Part shown: positions 9,546-18,609 of the stretch, piece after piece | Position numbering within the stretch: the first letter of the stretch is position 1 | Layout of the letters: every line of letters starts with the position of its first letter | From: Coptodactyla brooksi | Lineage: Eukaryota; Arthropoda; Insecta; Coleoptera; Scarabaeidae | Assembly: GCA_033557675.1 (NCBI GenBank) | Contig: JAWQRM010000170.1 | Coordinates: 1 to 27,514 of the forward strand | DNA length: 27,514 nucleotides | Direction of reading: 5' to 3' | Notes under the pieces: model-generated | What the model saw: only the letters and a program-made list of their open reading frames with translations | Databases searched by the model: none | Told to the model about the DNA's origin: nothing | Program-made: the position numbers and the translations under genes

Positions 9546-10540
9546 ATGTTTTACCGTATATTAAAATAAATACATTCATACTTTTCCAATAAATAATACA
9601 TTTATTAATAAATTAAAATGTCAGGTCGCTTTGAGACATCTTTATAATCTTTGTCGAACCAGTTATAAATGCTCAGAATATTAATTTCTTCGGAATATCC
9701 TTGAAAAGTAATAAAACGACTTTTCTATTTTGACCGATATTTCGTGAAGTTTTATTTCCACTCCATCAGAATTTACAAAACGCAGTTATACGGAATTTAT
9801 TTATTCACACTTTATTATTGTTTGTCTTAAAATATTTTAATATTTTGTGAAAACTGGAAAAATGTCCCGCAGAACATTTCCAGGAACAAGACAATTCAAC
9901 ATTTTGTAATACAATTCTAACATGCCTTATTGAAAGATCAGTTGGGTTTCATCACTCCTGTGATCCAAACGGAATTTTCCATGACGAAAAATTATTTCCG
10001 TCGTCAGCCGATTCACTTGTCATTATGGAGACCTAACGATATCAGTTTTTTCGGGCCTGAATACAAGCAGTGAATGGTCTGGTCTTCGTTGACACTTTGT
10101 ATTTATGATGAGGTCTTTCTTGCCAGTAGCTGAAGTTATAAAATGTACTTTCAAGTGGGAAGACTACATCATGTTTCACTATTTTACAATCTCGAGTGAC
10201 GCAAGGTTTACTTGAAATTACCTCGTGTGATTATTAGATTGCAGGAAGCTACCACTTAATAATATCAGCGGAAATACTTAAAATAAATCTATTCATTTTC
10301 TAGAGCAATTTTTAATAACGTTTTGTTTCTGCAACAATGAAGTCCATCACGTTATTGTCATATTTACAACCTGTAAATCAAAATAATGCCGACTTTGCAA
10401 ATTTTTTAAATATTTAATGTATAAACTTTAAAAAAATTTAGTAAACACATTATTTTTCAAAATTTATGTTGTAGGAAATACTGTAAAATGTGTGATTATA
10501 AGATATGAAATTGATTGTTGTACTCAGGTGTGTCACCGTA
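9546..10540. other. Gene-free tract upstream of the Ly6 gene
   Basis: No exon recognised. On the minus strand, 9769-9732 holds CTGATGG, a short GTGGA/TTCAC hairpin, then GAAA and GGTC, an arrangement like a degenerate hammerhead-ribozyme core. The rest has no identified family. Confidence 0.35.
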
Positions 10541-10544
10541 TTGG

Positions 10545-10603
10545 TGATAAGATATTGATAAAGATAATTTGATAATTTATTTGCTATTTTCTTTTCGCTA
10601 TCA
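10545..10603. promoter_or_regulatory. Cluster of GATA-type sites upstream of the Ly6 gene
   Basis: Within 60 bp there are TGATAAG (10545), AGATAT (10550), TGATAAAG (10556), AGATAAT (10562) and TGATAAT (10570) on plus, and TGATAG on minus (10603-10598). WGATAR is the GATA-factor consensus. The cluster ends 27 bp before the start codon, where a promoter or 5' UTR would be. In AT-rich DNA, single GATA words are common; the density is what stands out. Confidence 0.35.
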
Positions 10604-10629
10604 TAAGCTAGTTGTTTTCTGGAGTTAAA

Positions 10630-12118
10630 ATGAATTTCTTTTGCGTAACTGTCATTTTAGTTACGGTTATTTTTACGCAAAGCAATGGTATGTTTTTTTT
10701 TCTTGTAGTATAAAGCGTAGGGTATTGTAGAAACATTTATTTTTAGCATTAAAATGTTACACATGCACTAGTTCCGAAAACGAAATAGACGAAACTTGTG
10801 TAACTGATCCTGAGAGCGTAACTACTAGCACACCCATTACAGACTGCAATAAAAAGTATTGTATATCCATTAGAATAGAGTATGTGGTAAGTATGTTGAA
10901 GTAGTCATCTGTTGTGGTCGAGTATTTCTATTTATAAGTTTGTCATTTTCACTGTTTTTATATATATTCCTGGAGATGTACCAGGTGAACAAATTTGCTT
11001 GTTATAAGGCAAGTCGATTTTTCAAGCTTCAAATAAATGATTTAAAAAACAACCTTATATCCATTGCATTATTAAAGATTTGGAAGATTTTATTGCTATC
11101 AGTAGAACTGAAGCTATATAGTTGCAGATCTTTCAGTTTGAATTGTTTCAGTAGTCTTATGTTACAGAGTTTCAAATGCTTAAAATATTCTGAAGCAGCG
11201 CAAATTTAGTAATTATAGAAGAATATTCTATCTGAAGAAGAGTTTTGAAAATAGTATCAAGGAAATGTTCATCATGGTCCGTTGTTCAGAAAAGTTGCTT
11301 AGATGGACGAAGCATCAATAGTAGAGAGATTTTTTAATAGAATTAATGAACAGCGATCGATCGATATACAACTGAACGATTTGCCATTAGTTCAAAGAAA
11401 TTAACGTATCACTCTTTAAGGATAACAATACATAAGGAAACCCTTTAAATAGCTGTTACTTACAGAGAAGGTAATATTAACTAACAATCCCTTTCTGGTC
11501 TGTAACAACATACATCTAGCCTGCATAGTGTTTGACGAAACAGTTATTTCTATGGTATGATCTTAAAACTAGACCATGTCCGAAAACCTGTGGATATACC
11601 AGAATAAATCCATGTATATTGATAACCAGTACATTCCTAAATAATTTTATTTGATGTACTTTTTGGTCTTCTATGCATGATAAAAGAACTAGCAATTCTT
11701 ACCTGACCTAACTGTAATCCGATAATTATAAGTCGGCAAGACTTGCTCAATAATAATAAGTAAATTTGTCTACCTAGTTGATAAAGCCGTAGCAATGCTG
11801 CTCGATGCAACAATATGTTTTATTTATTTCTAGGATCCGAAAGGAAAAGTAGCTTCCATGGCTAGGAACTGTGTAGACGATCCGATATATATAAACCACG
11901 TTATTGAAGATTCCGATTTTAGAACTTACTATCGTGCTTGTACAGTAGACCTTTGTAATGGCGGTGCAGGAACTGATCTTAGCACGATACTAACATCTGT
12001 TGATAACGGAGCACTTACTACCATTTTTGTACGAGGAACAGGATCTTCTACGACATTAATTGGATCATTAACTTTATTGCTAATAGCTCAGATAAGCTTA
12101 TTGTTAATGTACAGTTAA
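10630..12118 (+). CDS. Ly6/three-finger GPI-anchored protein (quiver/sleepless-like family)
   Basis: Three exons: 10630-10687, 10747-10886 and 11834-12118, with GTATGT...TTTAG and GTAAGT...TCTAG introns, giving 160 residues. Residues 1-19 form a signal peptide (MNFFCVTVILVTVIF...). The mature protein starts ALKCYTCTSS and has cysteines at 23, 26, 37, 53, 58, 79, 102 and 107, ending in the CTVDLCN signature of the Ly6/uPAR fold. Residues about 137-160 are a hydrophobic tail preceded by small residues, as expected for GPI-anchor transfer. Insect members of this family include quiver/sleepless, boudin and crooked, which act on ion channels, receptors or septate junctions at the cell surface; which of these this is cannot be told. 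The stop lies 10 bp from the convergent EXOSC7 stop. AATAAA occurs 17 nt after the stop. Confidence 0.85.
12073..12078 (-). terminator. Poly(A) signal AATAAA for EXOSC7, inside the Ly6 coding exon
   Basis: On the minus strand AATAAA lies about 51 nt past the EXOSC7 stop, within the codons for the hydrophobic tail of the Ly6 protein. Good spacing for a short 3' UTR, but AATAAA is common in AT-rich DNA. Confidence 0.5.
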
Positions 12119-12128
12119 TATTAACAGA

Positions 12129-15100
12129 TTATTTAATAAAGCCCATTTCTTCTTGAGAATCCTGTATCCTAGATAAAATGTCATCAAGTGCTTCCGCCAA
12201 TCGATTTCCCACTTTCGCACCCATTTTTAATCGTTCTATTAATGAGAATGGGTGCAACGAACCGCCTCCTTTTTGTAACACTGCGCTAAATTTTCCTCTC
12301 GATACTGCTACCACAATTGAACCTTGCGAGCATTCTTCTTCGGCACTCGTAGGATCTACAACGCATTGATCGCCAATTTTGCTTAATGTCACCTAAAATT
12401 AAACTAATATTGCAGGCAAAAGAGCTGGCATTGATAACAGAAAGGTGCACGAGTTCATTTATCGTTGCTAAAATACAAATAGAAGAACAAAATGAGCAAA
12501 ACTAAAAGTGGTATATCATTAGTAGTATATTTATTTTAAATGACCAGACGTGGTCTTTCGGAGAGTTGTTGATGGCTCTTGTAAAGTCAGAATTAATCTT
12601 CCTTTAAAGGAAGATAGATCTGTTGGTAAAAACCTATAAAGTTTCATTAAAATTTGCATTTGCAGGTTGTCTGTGTTGCCTTGTAAGTAGAATTACCCTT
12701 TTTGATTTAATTATTGTTATTTTAACATGCGACAGCCTTCTGACGATACTTCCATTTGTCTCCCTATCTTATGCTTTTATTTTGTATGGGTAATTCAACC
12801 AAGAGTATTTTTTGGTTTATAATAAAATTATGAGTGCCACAGAAACTTCGAGGTTACTCGATTTTTTTTTTTTTGAAAATTAACACCAAAAAGTTTCAAC
12901 TATCCCCAGAAATTTACGGTCATGGATATTTTGATTTTATTAAATTGTAAGGAAGCTTTACAAAATCCGTGTTTATTTTTGAAATAATCGCGATTTTCTT
13001 ACCTCGTGGTTTTGCTCAGATATGAAGTAATTTATCACTTTTGATTGAAACAAGAAAATAAATTGACCACAGAGCAGGAATCGAAACTGCGACCTTCTAA
13101 TTTCATGACAGGTGCTCTTTGAGTTTTTTGAATGGAAGAAACAAGAGTATGATTTTCTGAAGAGTGGAGGGAACCTCCGCATAGCTTGGATGTTGGGAGC
13201 ACCATTTATTTTCTTGTTTAAATAAAAAGTAATAAATTACGCATCTAATTCTCATTATTACAGGCAATAATAAAATATCTCCCCTACATAACCCGGGGAT
13301 TGATCGTAGAGCTGTTTACGTTATTGAACATACACATTGTTTATGTTATCAAGCCTTCCACATCATCCTATTGTACGAATTTTTTGTTCACATTAGGGAA
13401 TGTTTCCATTATTCAGTGTTTACGTTATTGAGCGTCTGCTATATACCATTTGATTTAATTGAATTAAGTTATTCGTGATCTTGAATAGACAATTTTATAT
13501 ATCCGTATAATGTATCTAATCTAAATACCCAACAGGAGCCTTATTAAGTTTGTAAGAAAAATTATGGTATTTTTTATGCGCAGCATGGCAGTGTAAACCG
13601 CAAGTTTCTATCTTATTTAATTTGTACTTTTTCTTAGACACAGCAATACATTTTTATCAATTTTTGTTGATGGAAAGGGTTCAAATAACATATAGGAAAT
13701 GGATAACATAAGTATTTACCATTAATGGTGCTCCGGATACATCCAATTTAACGTAATCATACAAATCTTCGGAAATATCCAACTCAACATTATTACCATC
13801 AATTGATGCGTTTTTTACGTGTGGTATGGTTGTATTGCCTAACGCAGCCTTCACAGCTATTGATATGGCATCGTATAAGTTTCCACCACATTCTAGAAGC
13901 TTTTTAATACAAATTAAGTAAACAATAATGATAGAGCTAACAAGTACAAAAAAAGATAATACAGGAATCCTTACTAATATATCTACATATATTTTCCAAC
14001 ATTTTCTTCCTTTTAAAATACATAATTTGGTACTGTCAAATGCACTACGTGACTTGTATGCGGCCGCTAAACAGTTACTTATTTCAGTTGCTAGATTTTC
14101 ACCACCTCTTCCTTCGAAATTGGGAGTTGCATTTGCCGAACTACATAAAAAAAATGTTATGTTAGGCGTACAGTTGAGCTAATAAAAACCTCAGAAAATA
14201 AGCAAACTAACAGCAACTGCATGACCTCCGATGCAATTAAATATTGGCATTCGTAATTGGCACTCATAAGCAAAGGCACGTATATCTCCAATTTTTATAA
14301 AATTTGGTAGTAATGTGGAACACCAAAAAATATTTGACACCTATGTGAATAGTGCAAACAATACTTATGTATAAAACATTTCTTTAACAATTATCACAAC
14401 TGTGCAGGATAGTAATTATTCTATTTTTCATATATCAATGTTTATTATATTATACTTTTTAATATTTACTTATTTAGCCCATTGTCAATTATATTGAGGT
14501 ACCAATGTTTAACAATAAGCAATTATTTTTTAATTCTAGGATTTGCAAATTGCAACAAATTACTTTTTGCTTTTGTTATGTCTGTTGAGAATACGAAAAC
14601 AATGATGGTGTAATTTTTTGTCGATACTAATTATAACTGACTATGAAACAAAACCAGATACTTTATAAGATACAAGACATAAAAAAGTAATTTATATTTA
14701 CGACATGACCAATTACACACGACCTTTCTTGGCTGTTAAATTTAATTCCAAAAATATGAAGAGAAATTGTTTCCTGTAGGGATACATAGAAATGAGGATA
14801 ACTTCCCAAAATGGACATTTAGAAAAAAATCCAAAAACCCGTAACTTTTATTTTTTCATGTAGTTTAAAGATTAAAAAAAAATTAAATTTATAATATACA
14901 AGAGCAGCAGTGAGAAAAATTGATATTTTTTCAATTCCTTAACGAGCCCGTGGGTGTGCCACTGTTCTTTTTTCAACCTAAAATGTACGGCTGCCAACAA
15001 GGAACGATCTGGTCTTTAGCCGATCTCGATATTTCTTCCCGTTTCTGAAATATTGCAAAAAATGTGTTTTTGGGAGTAACTTTGAGCCCCCTTCACACAT

Positions 15101-18100
15101 CCCAAAACCAAAAACGGGATGCTAAAAAAAATAGGTGTCAAATATTTTTCGGTGTTCTGCATTCCTACCAAGGTACTTGGGTGCCTTTGCTTGTCAATAG
15201 TACAGACAAACAAATTACACCTATCCCCCGATTTACACGGTACTTTATTTACACGATTTCACTTTTACACGGTTTTTAAAATTTGGAATTAAAAAAAAAA
15301 CAAATAATTTCAGCATTGGTGTTTTTTAACATTGGCGCTTATAAAGTCATTTTTTAATTCCATTCTATTCTGAATTCCATTTATTCCAATCTAAAAATGG
15401 GAACTCCGTATTTTGTATGTACAAACAAAGTTTCTGGTCATGTGATTTAGTGTAGTAAATTATTAACAGCAGAAAGGTGTTCATCATCGTGTTTTTCTAT
15501 CACAATTTTTTTAAACTTCATATTTACTGGTTAGTGATAAACAATTATAGTTTTTGTAGCATTTTTATAATTTTATTAAAATTTTAAGGATTTTACCATG
15601 CCTAAAGAAATTTAAAAAGAAAACAACAGAAAAGTTATACCTTTAGGAAGCAAAATTAAAATTTTAAATTGTCTACCTAATGGAGAAAGAGTAACAGATG
15701 TTGCTACATTCTATTTCATGAATGAAGCCACAATAAGGACAATAAGAAAAAATGAAAACACCATTAGAAACAGTGTAGTAGCTAGATGTTCTGCGAGTAT
15801 GAGCAGAGCTTCATACCGAACAGATGTTGCAATAGAAACTAGGGAAAAAGCATTACCGATATGGCACCAACACAATTACAAATAAGGCTTTGAAGATTTA
15901 TGAAAAAATTAAGAATCCCTTACCATCTACTTCTTCAACTGAATAGAAACTATCTTTTTCTGCAAGTCATGGTTGGTTTGAAAGATTTAAACAGACATTC
16001 TTTACCTAATCTAAGATTGAAAGATAACTAAGCATCTGCTGATTCAGATACAATGAGAAGGAACCTATTTGACTAATGGTCATAAAGTAGCGAAAAGTCG
16101 TATCACAGTTCTTTTCTGCAGCAGCACTTCAGGCGATCATATAATGAAACCATTGGTTATTAGCAAATTAAAAACGCCACACTCATTTAAAGGAATAAAC
16201 ATAAACAACCTTCCCATTTATTGGATGGCCAATAAATGCCAATAAGAAAACCTGGGTTACTGCCACACTTTTCAATCAATGGTTGCAAAGCTTTTTTGTC
16301 CCAGACGTTAAACGAAAATGATTTCTGTATTGCAGCTGATAGATCAAGGGATAATTTTTACTTTTAAGGCACTGTACATCAAGCGAACCTTCAGGTATAT
16401 TTTAGAACAATTGGAAAATGATCAATCTGTCCCAATTGTGGATGCCTGGAAAAAATGTACAATCTTAGATTGTGTTAAGCATGTTGGTGTGTCACATACT
16501 GAGATTAAGCAATCAATGCTCCATGCCTGCTGGAAAAAATTATGCCCAGATGTAGTTGAAGGTGAAAATTCTAGACTACCACTGGAGCATGAATATTCTC
16601 AGATAATGGAGCTGGTACATACAATGGGAGGGAAAAGGTTTTGAGGATTTTGCTGAAGCACATATTATAGAACTAATGGCAGACAAAGAACTAAATGAAG
16701 ATGATTTGGTGGACATGGTTAATGAAACAAATCATCATGACATTGATCCTGATGAAGAGGAGTCTGAACCAGTTGTGTTCACAGCAAAAGTCATCCATGA
16801 AAGACTTGAATTAGGGCGAACATTGGGTAATCATTTTGTAGAAAATGACCCGAATCTTGAACGAGGTCTAATACTTAAGCGAGACACTATGTAATAAACG
16901 CTTAACTCAATATGAGGAAGTCTATAAAGATTTTAGTTTTATTTTGTGTTGAAATAAATGACTGCATTATGCACATTTTAGTTTGTTTTCGATTTACACG
17001 GTTTTATGTATAAAAATTTACGATTTCAATTTAAAAGGTTTTCTAAGGCACCTATCTTTCGTATAAATCGAGGGATAGGTGTATTGCCAAGTTATTTCCT
17101 ATCACTTGGATGTCACGTATGAAAATATAAATTATTATAATAAAAATTATTGTTATTACAAAATATAGTAATAATATGTAACCATTTAGAGATAGCAGTG
17201 GGAGTACAGAGTTTAGGTCTTTGAACAAGAAGCAACAATTCGATGATTTTCTGAAGACTTAAGAGAGACCCTGAATGGCTGAAGGGTGGTTCAGTTACCG
17301 AGAAAGCAGGAGAGCGCAGGTTTGAATCCCGTTCAGAGATCAATCTATATTTTAATAAATTGGGGTGTAGTGTTGTATATTGGTGTCTACGATGCACATG
17401 CTTTGAATTTCTATCAAAATTTCCTTGACACTGAACCCATTAAGAAATATGGATATTCAGATGTGGAAGTTCATCATTCAGTTTATTGGGCAAAATGCTT
17501 ACACAGGTAGCTAAAATCACTCCAAAGGGAGTTACAGCTCCTTAAATGGGCTAAAGGATCGAAGAATGTTAAGTTTTAAACAAATATTTTAAATCGTGCA
17601 ATATAAGTTAAAATATTCGTAAGTAGCCATAACTTTTTCAAATTTTATAGATAATATTTTAAATTTGAGAGTGATAAGAGAAAGGGAAGAACTACGCAAT
17701 TTAAACAGTTCATAGACCGCTCTGTGAACTAGTTGTAGCCTCGAACATTATTCTTGAGGTATATTTCTCAAGAAATTTTATCACACAATGACAACTGAAG
17801 TAAAATATTTTTTCTACGAGAGATAGATGCAATAAAACAATTTTAAAAGTAGATAATTTCAATGATTACGTACTACACACGCAACACAAAATATTTTCAT
17901 ATGAAAATTCCAATTACCAATCAATAAAAAACTCAATTTTTCCTTCCTCCGGTCGATCGGGAAAAGTAGAATCGACCTCTAATTTTACGGACACTAATAC
18001 GTCAGTGGTAGCTAGTCGTAGTCTAGCGGAGCCGAAGGCGTGAGATATAATTCCAGTCTCTAATTCCATAGGTCTATAATCTTCTCTAGTTCTTCCATCG

Positions 18101-18350
18101 TTCCTGAAGTTTTCCTTAAAACAATAGGAATAATCGTTAAAAATTATTTTGCTAACCAAGTTAGCATCATCAGGAGCGATAAAAGACTGTCTTTCATCGC
18201 TCCTGATGATGCTAACTTAGTTAGCGAAACCCTCAACTATAGTAAAAATTATTTAGAAATTTAAAATAGAAAGATCTCGTTAATTCAACTGGAAAAGCTT
18301 ACCTCAACACCGTGTAATATAAAAGTTTTTTCAGCATCACATAAAGCCAT
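12129..18350 (-). CDS. EXOSC7: Exosome complex component RRP42 (EXOSC7)
   Basis: Core subunit of the RNA exosome, the 3'-5' RNA processing and decay complex of nucleus and cytoplasm. It belongs to the RNase PH-like ring and normally pairs with MTR3; animal ring subunits are catalytically inactive. Exons on minus: 18350-18303, 18114-17918, 14140-13975, 13899-13720 and 12392-12129. All junctions are GT-AG with consistent phase, giving 284 residues against about 291 in human. Landmarks are MALCDAEKTFILHGVE at the N terminus; DGRTREDYR, GSARLRLATTDVLVSVK and EGKIEFFIDCSANATPNFEG in exons 2-3; LLECGGNLYDAISIAVKAAL in exon 4; and TLSKIGDQCVVDPTSAEEEC in exon 5. The gene is intact. Intron 2 (14141-17917) holds two DNA transposons; intron 1 (188 nt) holds a 75-bp palindrome; intron 4 (12393-13719) has no recognised gene. 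It converges on the Ly6 gene and diverges from CFAP52. Confidence 0.93.
12135..12140 (+). terminator. Poly(A) signal AATAAA for the Ly6 gene, inside the EXOSC7 last exon
   Basis: AATAAA starts 17 nt after the Ly6 stop and overlaps the last codons of the oppositely oriented EXOSC7. Cleavage 10-30 nt downstream would put the Ly6 mRNA end inside EXOSC7 coding sequence. Confidence 0.55.
13071..13120 (-). repeat. tRNA-like (SINE-type) remnant in EXOSC7 intron 4
   Basis: On the minus strand a perfect B-box, GTTTCGATTCC (13087-13077), follows AGAGCACCTGTCATG and GAAGGTCGCA, the usual order of a tRNA anticodon arm, variable loop and T arm. The 5' half with an A-box is not visible, so this is a 3' half of a tRNA pseudogene or SINE head, not a functional tRNA. 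Confidence 0.4.
14268..15192. mobile_element. MITE-like element with long TIRs in EXOSC7 intron 2
   Basis: The left end (about 14268-14350) and right end (about 15130-15192) are inverted. Shared blocks are AAGCAAAGGCAC against GTGCCTTTGCTT, TTGGTAG against CTACCAA, and ACACC(R)AAAAATATTTGAC against its complement. No transposase is seen in the 0.75-kb interior. It ends 25 bp before the Tigger element. Family not identified; exact ends and target duplication are uncertain. Confidence 0.55.
15218..17081. mobile_element. Tigger/pogo-type DNA transposon in EXOSC7 intron 2
   Basis: The left end CACCTATCCCCCGATTTACA and the reverse complement of the right end, CACCTATCCCTCGATTTATA, form the terminal repeats. 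TA flanks both sides (15216-15217 and 17082-17083). The 1,864-bp element contains a decayed plus-strand Tigger transposase. It sits antisense within the intron of the host gene. Confidence 0.85.
15598..16945 (+). pseudogene. Tigger/CENPB-like transposase, internally deleted
   Basis: Begins ATG at 15598 (MPKEI, stop). The N-terminal helix-turn-helix reads IKILNCLPNGERVTDVATFY then NEATIRTIRKNE, the CENPB/pogo DNA-binding type. The middle is broken by stops (about 15880-16060), then SHGWFERFK. The catalytic core is mostly gone: the region between PDVKRK and QLIDQGIIFTFKALYIKRTF is deleted at about 16318, removing the NAP-type second acidic site, while the LDQG-type third site survives as IDQG. 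The C-terminal part (16318-16940) is well kept: ILDCVKHVGVSHTEIKQS, ELMADKELNEDDLVDMVNE and LERGLILKRD. Inactive copy. Confidence 0.85.
17264..17345 (+). repeat. tRNA-like sequence with A and B boxes (SINE head or tRNA pseudogene)
   Basis: TGGCTGAAGGG (17276-17286) fits the polymerase III A-box. GGTTTGAATCC (17319-17329) fits the B-box with one C-to-T change. The spacing of 32 nt is right for a tRNA-derived promoter. The start TGGCTGA resembles Leu/Ser tRNAs, but a full cloverleaf with a paired acceptor stem is not evident. Confidence 0.45.
17346..17577 (+). pseudogene. Unidentified coding-like fragment in EXOSC7 intron 2
   Basis: A plus-strand frame reads YDAHALNFYQNFLDTEPI then KKYGYSDVEVHHSVYWAKCL. 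After one in-frame TAG it continues LKSLQRELQLLKWAKGSKNV and a stop at about 17577. The amphipathic, Lys/Glu-rich texture and continuous frame past one stop suggest the decayed 3' end of a real gene, perhaps a retrocopy. I cannot name the parent. Confidence 0.35.
18151..18225. repeat. 75-bp near-perfect palindrome with hammerhead-like core in EXOSC7 intron 1
   Basis: 18151-18180 pairs with 18196-18225 at 29 of 30 positions. The 15-nt centre (AAAAGACTGTCTTTC) is itself mostly self-complementary. On plus, the right arm reads CTGATGA (18203-18209), then a GCTAAC-TTA-GTTAGC hairpin, then GAAAC (18226-18230). This is the CUGAUGA / stem II / GAAA order of a hammerhead ribozyme. A clear GUH cleavage site with matching stem I strand is not visible downstream. 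The left arm, read on minus, has CTGATGA and the stem but AAAA in place of GAAA. Confidence 0.6.
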
Positions 18351-18609
18351 GTTTGCAAAGAAATTCGATTGAAAAGTTTTAAACTTAATTCACTGACATA
18401 ACCTCCCTTGCGCGAAACGTCAAGAACGCGTGTAGTTTGAATTTTTAGGCACTGCTGGTTGCATACTGTAGCATATCACCATGGTAACATGGGCGGGTAA
18501 TTGAAAACAACTTTTGGCAACGAAAGACAAATGTCTTTTTGGATATACTTAATAATATTTGTATGTATGTTCATAATTTACGTCAAATACCGTGACCGTT
18601 ATTATCACG
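18351..18609. promoter_or_regulatory. Bidirectional promoter between EXOSC7 and CFAP52
   Basis: Only 259 bp separate the two divergent start codons. The centre is richer in G and C than the surroundings, with CpGs near 18410-18430 (TTGCGCGAAACGTC, AACGCG). A shared promoter is inferred from the spacing. Confidence 0.6.
18475..18488. promoter_or_regulatory. RFX-type X-box upstream of CFAP52
   Basis: ATCACC-AT-GGTAAC matches the RFX/DAF-19 X-box pattern RYYNYY-N(1-3)-RRNRAC at every position, as an almost symmetric inverted repeat. It lies 122 bp before the CFAP52 start codon, within the usual window for RFX-controlled ciliary genes. Confidence 0.6.

Noticed and set aside
10940..11209. Open frame of 89 codons within Ly6 intron 2
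   Set aside because: Lies wholly between confirmed splice sites, has no recognised domain, and its composition is that of AT-rich intron.
12178..12369. Plus-strand open frame opposite the EXOSC7 last exon
   Set aside because: Antisense shadow of a well-supported coding exon.
13071..13120. Functional tRNA gene
   Set aside because: Only the 3' half with a B-box is visible; no A-box or paired acceptor stem.
13928..14182. 84-codon plus-strand frame
   Set aside because: Antisense of EXOSC7 exon 3, which has correct splice sites and matches the family.
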